Assembly: GCA_018433765.1 (NCBI GenBank)
Contig: JAHDQO010000007.1
Coordinates: 1 to 64,000 of the forward strand
DNA length: 64,000 nt
Direction of reading: 5' to 3'
Source of the DNA: Tissierellales bacterium
GTDB taxonomy: Bacteria; Bacillota; Clostridia; Tissierellales; Sedimentibacteraceae
Made by a program: the position numbers and the translations under genes. The notes below the pieces were generated by a model. It was not told the origin of the DNA. It made no database searches and worked only from the letters and a program-made list of their open reading frames with translations. This document shows, piece after piece, positions 26,530 through 35,895 of this stretch (position 1 is its first letter; every line of letters begins with the position of its first letter).

Positions 26530-27183
26530 TTATTTAGTTTTAAATTTTGTATTTCCTGTTACCATATAATTTACATACTCACATATGTTTGTAGCATGAT
26601 CTGCAATTCTTTCTAGATATCTTCCTATAAAAAGAAGTTCTATTGCTTGATTAATAATCTCACTATCTTTACTTATCATGTACAGTAATTCCAAGTATAT
26701 ATCTCTATACAAATCATCTACTATATCATCCATTGTTATCACTTTATAAGCTAAGTTAATATCTTCTTTTACAAAACAATCTAAAGATGACTTTATCATA
26801 TCTTTAGTTATTTCTGCCATTTTCGGTATATCTATAAGCGGTTTAATAAATTTTTCGTTTCCAATTCGTATAACAATTTCTGCTATATTTTCGCTAAGAT
26901 CTCCTATTCTCTCTAGATCACTTATCATTTTAATTATAGCAGCAACCCTTCTTAAATCACCTGCTAGAGGCTGTTGTAAAGCTATAATTTCGAGGCATTT
27001 TTCATCAATTTCTGCTTCTTTTTTATCTATCTCTTTTTCAAATTCAATTATTTCATGCGCTAAGTTCAAATCATGATTTATCAGTGCATTTATTGACATA
27101 TCAAGTATTTTTTCTGCCATTGAACCCATGTTTAATATTTCTTCATTTAAATCTTCTAATTGTTCAATATATTTCTCTCTCAT
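26530..27183 (-). CDS. phoU: Phosphate transport system regulatory protein PhoU
   Basis: A 217-residue all-helical protein made of two PhoU repeats. The metal-binding E/D-rich motifs lie in EKEIDKKEAEIDEKCLEI and ISDLERIGDLSENIAE, repeated as MDDIVDDLYRD and YLERIADHATNI. PhoU represses Pho signalling under phosphate excess by contacting PstB and the sensor kinase. It is the last gene of pstSCAB-phoU. No dedicated phoR is adjacent. Confidence 0.96.
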   Translation of the reverse strand: MREKYIEQLEDLNEEILNMGSMAEKILDMSINALINHDLNLAHEIIEFEKEIDKKEAEIDEKCLEIIALQQPLAGDLRRVAAIIKMISDLERIGDLSENIAEIVIRIGNEKFIKPLIDIPKMAEITKDMIKSSLDCFVKEDINLAYKVITMDDIVDDLYRDIYLELLYMISKDSEIINQAIELLFIGRYLERIADHATNICEYVNYMVTGNTKFKTK

Positions 27184-27201
27184 TAATTACCCTCCTTTTT
27201 A

Positions 27202-27960
27202 TTAACCAAACCTACCTGTAACGTACTCTTCTGTTTTTTTATTTTTGGGATTTGAGAATATTATTGGCGTATTATCGTATTCTAAAAGCTCTCCCATTAG
27301 GAAAAAAGCTGTTCTATCTGATATTCTTGCTGCCTGATGCATTGAATGTGTAACTATTACAATAGTGTATTGTTTTTTTAGTTCCATAATTAAATCTTCT
27401 ATTCGTCCTGTAGCTATAGGGTCAAGAGCTGATGTAGGTTCATCCATTAAAAGAACTTCAGGATTTACTGCTAAAGCTCTTGCTATACATAGTCTCTGCT
27501 GTTGACCTCCAGAAAGTCCCAACGCATTTTTTTTGAGTCTATCTTTTACTTCGTCCCATAAGGCAGCACCCTTTAAACTTTTTTCCACTATCTCATCCAG
27601 TTTTAATTTATTTTTTATTCCATGTATTTTAGGTCCATAAGTGATATTGTCATAAATAGTCATTGGGAATGGATTAGGTTTTTGAAATACCATTCCAACT
27701 CTTTTTCTTAATTTTATTACATCAATATTTTTATAAATGTCAACTCCATCAAGTTGTACAGCACCTTCAACTTTTGCCCCTTCTATTAAATCATTCATTC
27801 TATTTAATGTTTTAATAAATGTAGATTTTCCACATCCACTTGGGCCAATAAGAGCTGTTACATTCTTTTCATATATATCCATGTTGATTTCATGTAATGC
27901 TTTAAAATCGCTATAAAAGAAATCCAAATTATTAATTGAAAATTTTAGATTTTTATTCAT
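27202..27960 (-). CDS. pstB: Phosphate ABC transporter ATP-binding protein PstB
   Basis: A 252-residue ABC ATPase. It shows Walker [11 protein letters not shown], the Q-loop in [11 protein letters not shown] (characteristic of PstB), signature [15 protein letters not shown], Walker [13 protein letters not shown] and the switch His in IVTHSMHQA. It powers phosphate import with PstA and PstC. Spacing of 10 bp from pstA. Confidence 0.97.
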   Translation of the reverse strand: MNKNLKFSINNLDFFYSDFKALHEINMDIYEKNVTALIGPSGCGKSTFIKTLNRMNDLIEGAKVEGAVQLDGVDIYKNIDVIKLRKRVGMVFQKPNPFPMTIYDNITYGPKIHGIKNKLKLDEIVEKSLKGAALWDEVKDRLKKNALGLSGGQQQRLCIARALAVNPEVLLMDEPTSALDPIATGRIEDLIMELKKQYTIVIVTHSMHQAARISDRTAFFLMGELLEYDNTPIIFSNPKNKKTEEYVTGRFG

Positions 27961-27970
27961 TTCATCACCC

Positions 27971-29122
27971 CTAATTGTTATTTTTACTAAGTTTTCTTGA
28001 TATTATCCTCATTGAAACATTAAGTACTAACACTATAATTATCAATACTATTCCTATTGCTGATGCCATTTCTACGTTTGCATATTCTTTAACTTCCATA
28101 TATGCTCTTACAGTCAATGTAGCTCCAGAATCTTTGACTCCTAAAGGAATTTTAGCAAATGTTCCAGCCGTAAATAGTAATGCAGCTGATTCTCCCACTA
28201 TTCTTCCTATAGATAAAATTACTGCTACTAATATTCCGGGTACGGCATTTGGAAGTATGATTCTCCATAATGTTTGCAGCCTATTTGCTCCAAGTCCAAA
28301 TGAACCTTCTTTGTAACTTATAGGTACAGTTTTTAAAGTTTCTTCTGTTGTTCTTATAATTGTAGGAAGTAAAAGTATACTAAGTGTTAATCCTCCTGAT
28401 AAAAGAGATTCACCTACTGATAACTGCTTAACAAAGAATATCATTCCAAACAATCCATACACTATGGATGGAATACCGGCCAAACTTTCTGTTGCAAATC
28501 TAATTATGTTTATTAATTTACCGGGCTTAGCGTATTCAACTAAATAAATTGATGCGAGTACTCCTATAGGTATAGCAATAACAAGTGAAAGTGCTATAAG
28601 TTCTAATGTGGTTATTATCATTGGTAAAATTCCTCCACCGGGTCTTGTAACCTTTAACTTAATCTCATTACTATTTTTAATAATTTGAACTGCTTCTTCA
28701 AAATTTATATCATTATAATCTTGTGAATTTATTTTTTTTATCTGATCAAGTTTTTTTATTGAAAAAATATTATTTGCTGCATTAAATGATTTGCTAACAG
28801 GTGAATCTTTTACAATATAATCAATTACTATAACTTCTTCAAGTTCTTCATTTATACCTTCTCTTACGGCTATACCATACTGAGGTATGAATACTGAGTT
28901 TTCAGACAAATTAGATGGTTCTTTAAAATTATCATTTGATTTATTGGCAGTAACGTATTGAGTAGTAGAATTATAATCTCGCTTTAAAAAATCTAAACTG
29001 ATTAATGATAATCCTTCTTTAAATATGAAACCAATTATAAAAATTAGCATACCTACTGTTATAAAGGTTGATAAATATATTACTGCCTTAGCAAATAAAT
29101 CTTTTCTAGCTCTATTATTCAT
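27971..29122 (-). CDS. pstA: Phosphate ABC transporter permease PstA with a PDZ-like insert
   Basis: A permease of 383 residues, about 100 longer than usual PstA. TM1 (about 14-33) is followed by an unusual extracytoplasmic insert (about 45-165). The usual permease core then follows, with the EAA-type loop in [23 protein letters not shown]. The insert has a PDZ-like layout: [44 protein letters not shown] and KLKVTRPGG. That domain call is from pattern only. The ATG overlaps the pstC stop as TAATG. Confidence 0.95.
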   Translation of the reverse strand: MNNRARKDLFAKAVIYLSTFITVGMLIFIIGFIFKEGLSLISLDFLKRDYNSTTQYVTANKSNDNFKEPSNLSENSVFIPQYGIAVREGINEELEEVIVIDYIVKDSPVSKSFNAANNIFSIKKLDQIKKINSQDYNDINFEEAVQIIKNSNEIKLKVTRPGGGILPMIITTLELIALSLVIAIPIGVLASIYLVEYAKPGKLINIIRFATESLAGIPSIVYGLFGMIFFVKQLSVGESLLSGGLTLSILLLPTIIRTTEETLKTVPISYKEGSFGLGANRLQTLWRIILPNAVPGILVAVILSIGRIVGESAALLFTAGTFAKIPLGVKDSGATLTVRAYMEVKEYANVEMASAIGIVLIIIVLVLNVSMRIISRKLSKNNN

Positions 29123-30087
29123 TATTTTTCAACCACCTTACTTCGAATTTTGTTAAGTATTATATTAATTATCATAATGAATAGAAATAATACTACTCCT
29201 GTTGAAAATAACATTTCTTCATGTAGTCCCTCAGCATATCCTTGTTCAAGTACTATATTGTTAGTTATTAGTCTTACTTGATCATATATAGTTCTGGGAA
29301 TTCCGCTTTCAGGATTTCCGGCAACTAGTATTACTGCCATTGTCTCTCCTATAGCTCTTCCTATTCCTAGCACAACTCCTGCTAATATGCCACTTTTTGC
29401 TGCTGGTAAAATTGTTCTAAATATTACTTCCATTTTTGTAGCACCTAGTCCATAGGCTCCTTCTTTATATGACTTAGGCACAGCTCGTATGGCAGTTTCA
29501 CTTACACTAATAATAGTAGGTAATATCATTATTGAAAGTATAAGAATAACAGACAGTAAAGAATCTCCTAATTGAAATGGAGATATATAATTTCGAACAA
29601 AAGGTACTATTACTGCAAATCCAAATACACCGTACAAAACTGAAGGTATACCTGCTAAAAGTTCAATCATAGGTCTTACAATATCTGCAATTCTTGGTGA
29701 TGCTATTTCTGCAATAAATACTGCTGTTAAAATACCTATAGGTACACCTATAACAATGGCTCCAACCGTTGCGTATATGGAAGCTATTATCATGTATCCT
29801 ATTCCATATATATTCTGTGACGGTTTCCATTCAAGCCCTGTTATAAATTTAATAAATGAATATGTCCCTTCCTCATTGCCTGGAATAAAAGGTTGAAGTC
29901 CTTTTGAAAATATAAATATAGTAATAGCAAAAACTGCAACTACAGCCATACATGCACAAAGTAAAAAAACAATATGAAATAATTTATCTAAAATTGTCTG
30001 CTTCCTATTTTCTTTTAAGATAGCATTATCAACGTCTTTATTCTCTTTTTTTATAATTTCTTGGCTTACCATTTCTTCGCTCCTCAT
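29122..30087 (-). CDS. pstC: Phosphate ABC transporter permease PstC
   Basis: A 321-residue permease with six hydrophobic segments. It has the PstC-type long first loop (GNEEGTYSFIKFITGLEW) and the permease core with ELLAGIPSVLYGVFGF and the EAA loop KSYKEGAYGLGATKMEV. It forms the membrane channel with PstA. The gene lies 73 bp downstream of pstS with a partial terminator between them, and overlaps pstA by one base. Confidence 0.96.
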   Translation of the reverse strand: MRSEEMVSQEIIKKENKDVDNAILKENRKQTILDKLFHIVFLLCACMAVVAVFAITIFIFSKGLQPFIPGNEEGTYSFIKFITGLEWKPSQNIYGIGYMIIASIYATVGAIVIGVPIGILTAVFIAEIASPRIADIVRPMIELLAGIPSVLYGVFGFAVIVPFVRNYISPFQLGDSLLSVILILSIMILPTIISVSETAIRAVPKSYKEGAYGLGATKMEVIFRTILPAAKSGILAGVVLGIGRAIGETMAVILVAGNPESGIPRTIYDQVRLITNNIVLEQGYAEGLHEEMLFSTGVVLFLFIMIINIILNKIRSKVVEK

Positions 30088-30090
30088 AAA

Positions 30091-30131
30091 ACTCTAAAAA
30101 CTCTAACCTTGCTGGAAAGAGTCTTTAGAGT
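30091..30131 (-). terminator. Intercistronic hairpin between pstS and pstC
   Basis: Arms of 14 bases (ACTCTAAAGACTCT against AGAGTTTTTAGAGT, one mismatch) with a 13-base loop, followed by TTTTATG on the minus strand. Its position suggests partial termination, so that the binding protein is made in excess over the permeases. Confidence 0.65.
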
Positions 30132-30160
30132 GTTTTCTATCTATTTTATATGAAGTTGAT

Positions 30161-31045
30161 CTATTTTACTTTTATAGCTCCAGCATCCTCTAGTGAATTT
30201 TGTCCTTCATCTGTAAAGAGGAATTCTGCAAATGCTTTTTCTGCTTCATTTAAGTTTTCTTCATTATATGCCATGTTAAATGGTCTTGAAATTTTATAAC
30301 TTCCTTTTTGTACATTTTCTACTGTAGGTTCTGCACCACTTACGTCTAATCCTTTAACTTTATCTGAATTAGAATTTAAAGTTGTAAAAGAAATATATCC
30401 TATTGCATTTTTTTCTTCTGCTACATAAGTAGCTATATTACCATTTCCATCTTTTATAATAGCACCGTCAACTAACTCATCTTCAAATCCAACTATTTCT
30501 TCAAATGCCCCTCTCGTTCCTGAACCATTTTCTCTTGAAACTACAACTATTCCTGAGTCTTCCCCACCAACTTCTGACCAATTAGTAATTTCTCCTTTAT
30601 ATATTGCTTGTATTTGTTCAATAGTTAATTCATTAACTCCATTTTCAGGATTTACTGCAACTGCAACACCATCTAGTGCTATTGGCTTATAAGTCATGCC
30701 TGTCTCTTTTTCACTATCTTTAAGTTCTCTAGATGCAAATCCTATATGGTATGTTCCATCTGCTGCATTCTTCATCCCTGTAGAAGAACCTGTTGCATCA
30801 TATTCATAAGTTACTCCAGGATTTAATGCTGTAAATTCTTCTAATGCTTTTTTAGCTGCTTTTTCTACTGAAGTAGAACCACCAGAATTAATTAACCCTG
30901 TTATAGCTTTCTCAGCAGGCTCTGAATTACCTGAAGATGTATTATCTGAAGGCTGTTGCTTGCCTCCACAAGCTGTAAATAGCCCTATTATAAGTGCCAC
31001 ACTAAGAACTAAAACTAACTTTTTTGAAAACTTATTTTTAAACAT
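30161..31045 (-). CDS. pstS: Phosphate-binding lipoprotein PstS
   Basis: A 294-residue substrate-binding protein. A basic N-terminus and hydrophobic stretch end in the lipobox LFTAC with lipidated Cys26, followed by a Ser/Asn-rich linker. The mature part has phosphate-binding features: GSTSVEKAAK, YDATGSSTG and SRENGSGTRGAFEE. It captures phosphate at the outer membrane face and delivers it to PstC/PstA. AAAGGAG precedes the ATG. The upstream region carries a Pho-box array. Confidence 0.96.
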   Translation of the reverse strand: MFKNKFSKKLVLVLSVALIIGLFTACGGKQQPSDNTSSGNSEPAEKAITGLINSGGSTSVEKAAKKALEEFTALNPGVTYEYDATGSSTGMKNAADGTYHIGFASRELKDSEKETGMTYKPIALDGVAVAVNPENGVNELTIEQIQAIYKGEITNWSEVGGEDSGIVVVSRENGSGTRGAFEEIVGFEDELVDGAIIKDGNGNIATYVAEEKNAIGYISFTTLNSNSDKVKGLDVSGAEPTVENVQKGSYKISRPFNMAYNEENLNEAEKAFAEFLFTDEGQNSLEDAGAIKVK

Positions 31046-31114
31046 TATTTATGAAACTCCTTTCAAATTTTTAATTCATTTTGATAATAACACTATTTGA
31101 AAAAAGTTATGTTT

Positions 31115-31153
31115 TGTTAAAGTTAAGAAAATGTTAATTGTATGTTAAGTTAA
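31115..31153 (-). promoter_or_regulatory. Pho-box array (PhoP/PhoB binding site) upstream of pstS
   Basis: On the minus strand the hexamers TTAACA, TTAACA and TTAACT end at 31143, 31132 and 31121, exactly 11 bp apart, with further TTAAC units at both flanks (31148-31153, 31115-31120). The Bacillus PhoP consensus is repeated TT(A/C/T)A(C/T)A at about 11-bp spacing, so this is a good phosphate-starvation operator. It lies 70-108 bp before the pstS start. Confidence 0.75.
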
Positions 31154-31196
31154 TTACTTCTAAACTAAAGTTTTATCATAATTGTTTCAATTTGTA

Positions 31197-31225
31197 TTGA
31201 AGTTTATAGATGTATGGTATATAAT
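31197..31225 (+). promoter_or_regulatory. Promoter of ychF
   Basis: TTGAAG (31197-31202), 17-bp spacer, TATAAT (31220-31225), about 32 bp before the ATG. Confidence 0.7.
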
Positions 31226-31257
31226 ATGTTGGTAATTTCTACGAAAGGAAGATATTA

Positions 31258-32349
31258 ATGAAATTAGGTATTGTAGGACTTCCCAATGTTGGTAAAAGTA
31301 CTTTATTTAATGCTATAACTTCAGCTGGTGCTGAATCGGCTAACTATCCTTTTTGCACTATTGAGCCAAATGTAGGGGTTGTATCTGTGCCAGATACTAG
31401 ACTTGACTATCTTACAAATATGAGCAGCTCAGCTAAAACTGTACCAACTGCTATAGAGTTTTTTGATATAGCTGGACTTGTAAAAGGTGCAAGTAAAGGA
31501 GAAGGACTTGGAAATAAGTTTTTATCACATATTAGAGAAGTAGAAGCTGTGGTACATGTTGTTAGATGCTTTGAAGATGAAAATATTACTCATGTTGAAG
31601 GAAATATAGACCCTATCAGAGATATTGAAATAATTGAGCTTGAACTTATATTATCAGATTTAGAAATGATGACTAAAAGATTAGAAAGATTGGGCAAATT
31701 AATTAAGAATGATAAAAGTCTTCAAAAAGAACTCGATTTGGTTAAAAAAGTAACTTCTATTTTAGAAGAAGAAAGACCTGCTAGAGCTCTTGATTATGAT
31801 GAAAATGAACTGAAGATTTTAAAAACATTCAATCTACTTACCGCTAAACCTATATTATATGCAGCTAACGTATCAGAAGATTATTTGCTTGACTCTTCTT
31901 CTAATGAATACGTAAATACAATTAAAGAATATGCTGCAAATGATAACGCTGAAGTAATTGTTGTTTGTGGAAAAATAGAAGCTGAAATATCAGAACTTGA
32001 CAGCAATGAGAAAAAGGATTTTCTTGAAGAATTAGGTCTAGATCAGTCAGGTCTAGATAAACTTATTCGTGCAAGCTACAGTTTATTAGGTTTAATAAGT
32101 TATTTTACTACTGGTCCTAAGGAATCTAAAGCTTGGACTATTAAAAAAGATACTAAAGCTCCTCAAGCAGCTGGAAAAATTCATAGTGATTTTGAAAGAG
32201 GCTTCATTAGAGCTGAAATAGTATCTTACAACGATTTAAAAGAGCAAGGCAGTATGTCTGCTGCTAAAGAAAAAGGTCTTGTACGACTTGAAGGTAAAGA
32301 TTATATAGTACAAGATGGTGATGTTATACTCTTTAGATTTAATGTGTAA
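31258..32349 (+). CDS. ychF: Redox-regulated ATPase/GTPase YchF (Ola1-like)
   Basis: A 363-residue Obg-family P-loop protein. G1 is GLPNVGKSTLFNAIT. The usual G2/G3 follow (YPFCTIEPNVG, DIAGLVKGASKGEGLGN). The nucleotide-specificity motif is altered, reading NVSE, as in the ATP-preferring YchF branch. The C-terminal TGS domain begins at about residue 275 (LISYFTTGPKESKAWTI). YchF associates with ribosomes and is linked to translation and stress control. Length is normal. GAAAGGAAG precedes the ATG. Confidence 0.96.
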   Translation: MKLGIVGLPNVGKSTLFNAITSAGAESANYPFCTIEPNVGVVSVPDTRLDYLTNMSSSAKTVPTAIEFFDIAGLVKGASKGEGLGNKFLSHIREVEAVVHVVRCFEDENITHVEGNIDPIRDIEIIELELILSDLEMMTKRLERLGKLIKNDKSLQKELDLVKKVTSILEEERPARALDYDENELKILKTFNLLTAKPILYAANVSEDYLLDSSSNEYVNTIKEYAANDNAEVIVVCGKIEAEISELDSNEKKDFLEELGLDQSGLDKLIRASYSLLGLISYFTTGPKESKAWTIKKDTKAPQAAGKIHSDFERGFIRAEIVSYNDLKEQGSMSAAKEKGLVRLEGKDYIVQDGDVILFRFNV

Positions 32350-32359
32350 ATAAAAATAA

Positions 32360-32388
32360 ACAACTGGTTGTATAACTCAGCCAGTTGT
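32360..32388 (+). terminator. Terminator of ychF
   Basis: An 8-bp stem (ACAACTGG/CCAGTTGT) with a 13-base loop followed by ATTTATAT. Weak T tract. Confidence 0.55.
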
Positions 32389-32436
32389 ATTTATATGCTT
32401 GTCCATAATAAATTCATTTTTTATTTATTTTATTAT

Positions 32437-32769
32437 TTAATACCTGCCTAAAATATTTTTCATTACTTGATCAAATGGAAGACTGCCTACCTGATCCATA
32501 ATTTGTTCAAATTGTGTTTTTGCCTTAGGTCTTTTTAATGACCCGCTTAAAATTATATCAACAACTTGATTTTTATCTATTGTGATAGATTCTACTTCTA
32601 ATACTCCTGCAAGTAACGCTACAATTACTAATAATTGACTAGTAGATAAATTTGTATTACATCCATTTTTTTTTTTGCTTGATTCGTTTAGACTATCATA
32701 CTTTTCCTTTACACCAAGTTGTTCCATTACTTGATTCAGTAGTATTTCCATTGGGTCATTAGAATTCAC
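32437..32769 (-). CDS. Small hypothetical protein, 110 residues
   Basis: A GTG-start gene with a strong GGAGGAGG site. The product has a hydrophilic N-terminus with coiled potential, a mid hydrophobic stretch (STSQLLVIVALLAGVLEVES, about 43-62) and a polar C-terminus containing two related PFDQVM/FEQIMDQVG segments. I do not recognise a family. It is adjacent to two other small proteins (32809-32934 and 33114-33368), a common clostridial arrangement of uncharacterised sporulation- or envelope-type genes. That context is only suggestive. Confidence 0.6.
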   Translation of the reverse strand: MNSNDPMEILLNQVMEQLGVKEKYDSLNESSKKKNGCNTNLSTSQLLVIVALLAGVLEVESITIDKNQVVDIILSGSLKRPKAKTQFEQIMDQVGSLPFDQVMKNILGRY

Positions 32770-32808
32770 TCAAGCCCTCCTCCTTTCATAAATTTTTGAA
32801 ATTATCAC

Positions 32809-32934
32809 TTAAGGAATAATTATAGGTGCAGTAAATTCACCATCAGAGCTTTCACATCCCGCCACAAAAATTATAAATAATATAGAAACTATTATTAGCA
32901 ACAAATCATGGTTTATATTTTCTTGTACAAGCAA
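32809..32934 (-). CDS. Very small lipoprotein-like peptide, 41 residues, TTG start
   Basis: A TTG with GGAGGA 6 bp upstream opens a frame of 41 residues. It has a short polar start (LLVQENINHD), one hydrophobic helix (about 11-25), a lipobox-like VAGC at residues 24-27 and a polar tail ending in TAPIIIP. It could be a tiny lipoprotein or a simple membrane peptide. No family recognised. The good ribosome site and position 39 bp upstream of the 110-residue gene argue for expression. Confidence 0.5.
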   Translation of the reverse strand: MLVQENINHDLLLIIVSILFIIFVAGCESSDGEFTAPIIIP

Positions 32935-33113
32935 TTGAACTCCTCCCTGCAAAGATAGAATAGCATTTTTAATATATGATTTTAAATATAAATTATTTTC
33001 TCTTTATAATACTCAAATATTTAAACGTTGTGTCAATAGAAATAGAAAGTATCTACTTACTAATAAAAGTTTATATATTAAGTATAAAGGCATGGAAAAA
33101 AGGCATTGTTTAC

Positions 33114-33368
33114 TTATTTTTTTAGCTGTCGTTCAAGAAGCTCTATTTGTTTTTTAATTAGCTCAACCTGCTCACATATTTGTTCGTTATTGTCTTCTGA
33201 CTGCTGTAATTGTTCTTGTGCTGCAATGGTTAAGATTGCCTGCCCAACAGCTTCAACGAAGTTGCCTAATGAATTTTGTTCACTTGCATTTAGGTTTTGT
33301 GATAATAAAGCTCCAACTATACATGCTAATAGTGAAAATTTTTCAGGGGGTATATTAAAGAATGACAT
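33114..33368 (-). CDS. Small conserved clostridial protein, 84 residues
   Basis: The product begins MSFFNIPPEKFSLLACIVGA and continues NASEQNSLGNFVEAVGQAI, ending in a Gln/Glu/Lys-rich coiled coil (about 50-84). I recall short proteins with the same NIPP..F..LA and EQN.LGNF layout in many Clostridia, where they are annotated only as hypothetical. GGGAGGAG precedes the ATG. Function unknown. Confidence 0.65.
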   Translation of the reverse strand: MSFFNIPPEKFSLLACIVGALLSQNLNASEQNSLGNFVEAVGQAILTIAAQEQLQQSEDNNEQICEQVELIKKQIELLERQLKK

Positions 33369-33450
33369 ATTTCTCCTCCCGTTTTAATCCTTTATTCCTA
33401 TTTTATTATACTCAAGTATTTATGCTGTTGTGCTAATAGATTACTTATTA

Positions 33451-33484
33451 AAAAACTGATTGAAATCTATTCAATCAGTTTTTT
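33451..33484 (-). terminator. Terminator of the truncated histidine phosphatase gene
   Basis: A 13-bp perfect stem (AAAAACTGATTGA and complement) with a 7-base loop and T run. It starts right at the stop codon at 33483. Confidence 0.75.
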
Positions 33485-33722
33485 ATATTAAATGTTTTTT
33501 TAATTCTTCTCGTATTTTAATGTCTACCTTCAAATGTTCATTAATTTTTTCTGCTGTTTGTATATATCTTCTTAAGGAACTTGAATAAATAATATCTATA
33601 TCATATTCCTTTAATCTCTTTCCAGTAATATCTGCTTGCTTATATCCAAGTTCTGAAAGATTTACATCTTCATTAAACAACCCTAATTTTTTATTTCCAT
33701 GTCTAATAAGATAAATATTCAT
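33483..33722 (-). CDS. Truncated histidine phosphatase (phosphoglycerate mutase-like) protein
   Basis: Seventy-nine residues covering only the N-terminal third of a histidine phosphatase. The catalytic motif LIRHGNKKLG is present, with LSELGYKQADITGKRL and IIYSSSLRRYIQTAEKI following. The family is normally about 200 residues with a second catalytic His, which is missing here. The frame stops after REELKKHLI directly at a terminator, and no further homologous sequence is seen downstream. It is probably a decayed gene, though it keeps a start and a terminator. Confidence 0.6.
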   Translation of the reverse strand: MNIYLIRHGNKKLGLFNEDVNLSELGYKQADITGKRLKEYDIDIIYSSSLRRYIQTAEKINEHLKVDIKIREELKKHLI

Positions 33723-33838
33723 TTTATGCTCCTCATAAACAATCTTGTTTTTATTTATTTATTTATTTTACAATATACAAACGATTATAATAATCTTATA
33801 AAATAGGAGTTGTTTTAATTTATTTATCTAATTTCCTA

Positions 33839-34423
33839 TTATTCTATAATTTTAATTTCAAATTCTTCATTTTCATCACCAAAATTAGATAATGTTATAC
33901 TTTCAAAATTATTTTCATCATCTAATTTAGAAATAACAGTGTATATATTACCTTTTGAATTAACAATAATATTATGAGATTCAGCCACTCCAAAAGTTCC
34001 CATTATGCTGTACTCTTCACCTAATAATTGTTTAGCTTCCTCATTTTCTAATACTATTTCTATTACTTTGTTTATATATTCTTGCTTGTTTTTGGCAGCA
34101 TTATATTTATTAATTGTACTGCAAACTATTATTATAATAAATATTACCTCTACAATCCAACCGAATATAGCCCAACCTTTTTGACTTTCATGCAGTTCTT
34201 CTACATCATCCCATTTTTTATTTTTCCAAGCTAATTCATTTCCTTTGAATCCTAAATAAAATGACATTATGATATTTAATATTGGTATGATTGCTAATAA
34301 AGCTATGTATGTTCTATTTCCTATACCCCATATCCAAGTCAACCAAAATGCTCCCCAATTCCACTTCTTCACATCTTTAGGTACTATCGAACATTCACCA
34401 TGTCCAGAAGTATTATCAATCAT
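33839..34423 (-). CDS. Uncharacterised membrane protein with NWGAFWLTWIWG motif
   Basis: A 194-residue protein. The N-terminal half has PKDVKKWNWGAFWLTWIWGI, two hydrophobic helices and a third at about 85-105 (WAIFGWIVEVIFIIIIVC). The C-terminal half (about 115-194) is a soluble alpha/beta domain with GTFGVAESHNIIVNSKGNIY, perhaps similar to the Coa1 fold. The N-terminal motif occurs in unnamed membrane proteins of Bacillota. No function can be assigned. Confidence 0.65.
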   Translation of the reverse strand: MIDNTSGHGECSIVPKDVKKWNWGAFWLTWIWGIGNRTYIALLAIIPILNIIMSFYLGFKGNELAWKNKKWDDVEELHESQKGWAIFGWIVEVIFIIIIVCSTINKYNAAKNKQEYINKVIEIVLENEEAKQLLGEEYSIMGTFGVAESHNIIVNSKGNIYTVISKLDDENNFESITLSNFGDENEEFEIKIIE

Positions 34424-34500
34424 TGTTACCTCCTTATTTATATTTTAAACATTTTACCATTATTAATATATCTTTTCAACTTTACCCATTTTATTAAAAT

Positions 34501-35832
34501 TTATATTAATTTTGTTATTTCTTCTAATATCATTCTTATACCAACTCTGATTTTTTCTTTTTCTAGCTTTGATATACATATACTTAAACTATTTTGATAT
34601 AGATTATTTTCAATATAAAATTCTTTTGGATGTAAAATATAGATTTTTCTTTTTAATAGTTTTTCTATAAGAACATTTATATTTACTTTTTTAGGTAAAT
34701 TTATCCACACAAAAAATCCCGTTTCAGGAATTAAATAATCTATACCATATGTATTTAACTCTTTAAAGCATTGTCTTACACAGTCCATTTTCTTTTTATA
34801 TTCTAGTCTAGCCTTTTTAATGTGATTGCTGTACATACCACTATTAATAAATATTTCTAAAGCTCCTTGAGCCAATACAGATGTATTTAAATCAGAATAT
34901 CTCTTATGCTTTAGAAACTCTTTCCTTAACTCATCATGAAGTATTACTGCACCTATCCTTATTCCCGGCATAAATGCCTTAGAAAAACTTTTTAGATAAA
35001 TAACTTTGTTTGATAAATCATAATAAAATAAAGGTAGTTCTTTTTTATTAATTTGTATATCACCTAGATAATCGTCTTCAATAATATATACATTATATTT
35101 CTCAGCTAATTGTACAATTTTAATCTTTTCCTTTTCGGAATAACTTGTACCTAAAGGATTATGATATCTTGGAATTGAATAAAAAAATTTAATATCACCT
35201 TTACTAAATAATGTCTCAAGCTCATCAAAATCTATTCCATTATAATTTCTATTAATTCCAATTAATCTATGTCCATTAATTTTCGCTAGTCCATTCATTA
35301 ATTTATATGTAGGCTGTTCAACTAAAATATTATTTTTTTCATTTGGAAATGGCATTTTAACTAATATACTTAATGCCTGCTGAGAACCAGAAGTTATAAA
35401 AATTCTATCTTCCGTAGTAAAGATTTGCTGGTTACTAAAATGACTCACTAATACATTTCTTAAAGAGTCTAGACCTTGTGTATTAATATATGTAAATAAA
35501 TTACTTTTATATAATTCAATAGCCCTGTTTACACAATGATTGAATTCTCTATATGGTAATAATTTAGGATCAGGCATAACTTCAGAAAAATTAATACAAT
35601 TGTATTCTTCTGTCTCTAAATTGTTTTTTTCTACTAAATAATAGCCACTCTTAGGTATAGAATAGATTTTATGATTTGTTTCAAGCTCTTTATACGCTCT
35701 TATGACAGTAGATTTATTACAATTAAATTTGATAGACATAGTTCTTATTGGAGGTAATTTATCTCCTTGGCTTAACTCATTTGATTTAACCAATCTCTCA
35801 ATATATTTTATTATAATCTCATATTTTTTCAC
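34501..35832 (-). CDS. MocR/PdxR-type transcriptional regulator (GntR HTH fused to aminotransferase-like domain)
   Basis: A 443-residue regulator. The N-terminal GntR winged helix (about 1-70: KLPPIRTMSIKFNCNKSTVIRAYKELE) is fused to a fold-type I aminotransferase-like domain (about 95-443) with the PLP lysine in LKSFSKAFMPGIRIG. MocR proteins sense PLP or an amino-compound adduct and usually control the divergently transcribed neighbour, here the class III aminotransferase. I placed the start at the GTG at 35832, 7 bp after GGAG, rather than at the in-frame TTG at 35847. Possible operators lie at 35896-35930. Confidence 0.92.
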   Translation of the reverse strand: MKKYEIIIKYIERLVKSNELSQGDKLPPIRTMSIKFNCNKSTVIRAYKELETNHKIYSIPKSGYYLVEKNNLETEEYNCINFSEVMPDPKLLPYREFNHCVNRAIELYKSNLFTYINTQGLDSLRNVLVSHFSNQQIFTTEDRIFITSGSQQALSILVKMPFPNEKNNILVEQPTYKLMNGLAKINGHRLIGINRNYNGIDFDELETLFSKGDIKFFYSIPRYHNPLGTSYSEKEKIKIVQLAEKYNVYIIEDDYLGDIQINKKELPLFYYDLSNKVIYLKSFSKAFMPGIRIGAVILHDELRKEFLKHKRYSDLNTSVLAQGALEIFINSGMYSNHIKKARLEYKKKMDCVRQCFKELNTYGIDYLIPETGFFVWINLPKKVNINVLIEKLLKRKIYILHPKEFYIENNLYQNSLSICISKLEKEKIRVGIRMILEEITKLI

Positions 35833-35895
35833 ACTACCACTCCGCAATTATCTATTAATATTTAATACTTGGATAATTATAAATTCAAATTAATC

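Noticed and set aside
33106-33387. Plus-strand frame of 93 codons rich in Cys and Ser
   Set aside because: It is the antisense of the small conserved gene at 33114-33368, which has a good ribosome site and conserved pattern.
33483-33722. Frameshift rather than truncation of the histidine phosphatase
   Set aside because: The terminator begins at the stop codon and the sequence beyond encodes nothing like the missing two thirds in any frame.
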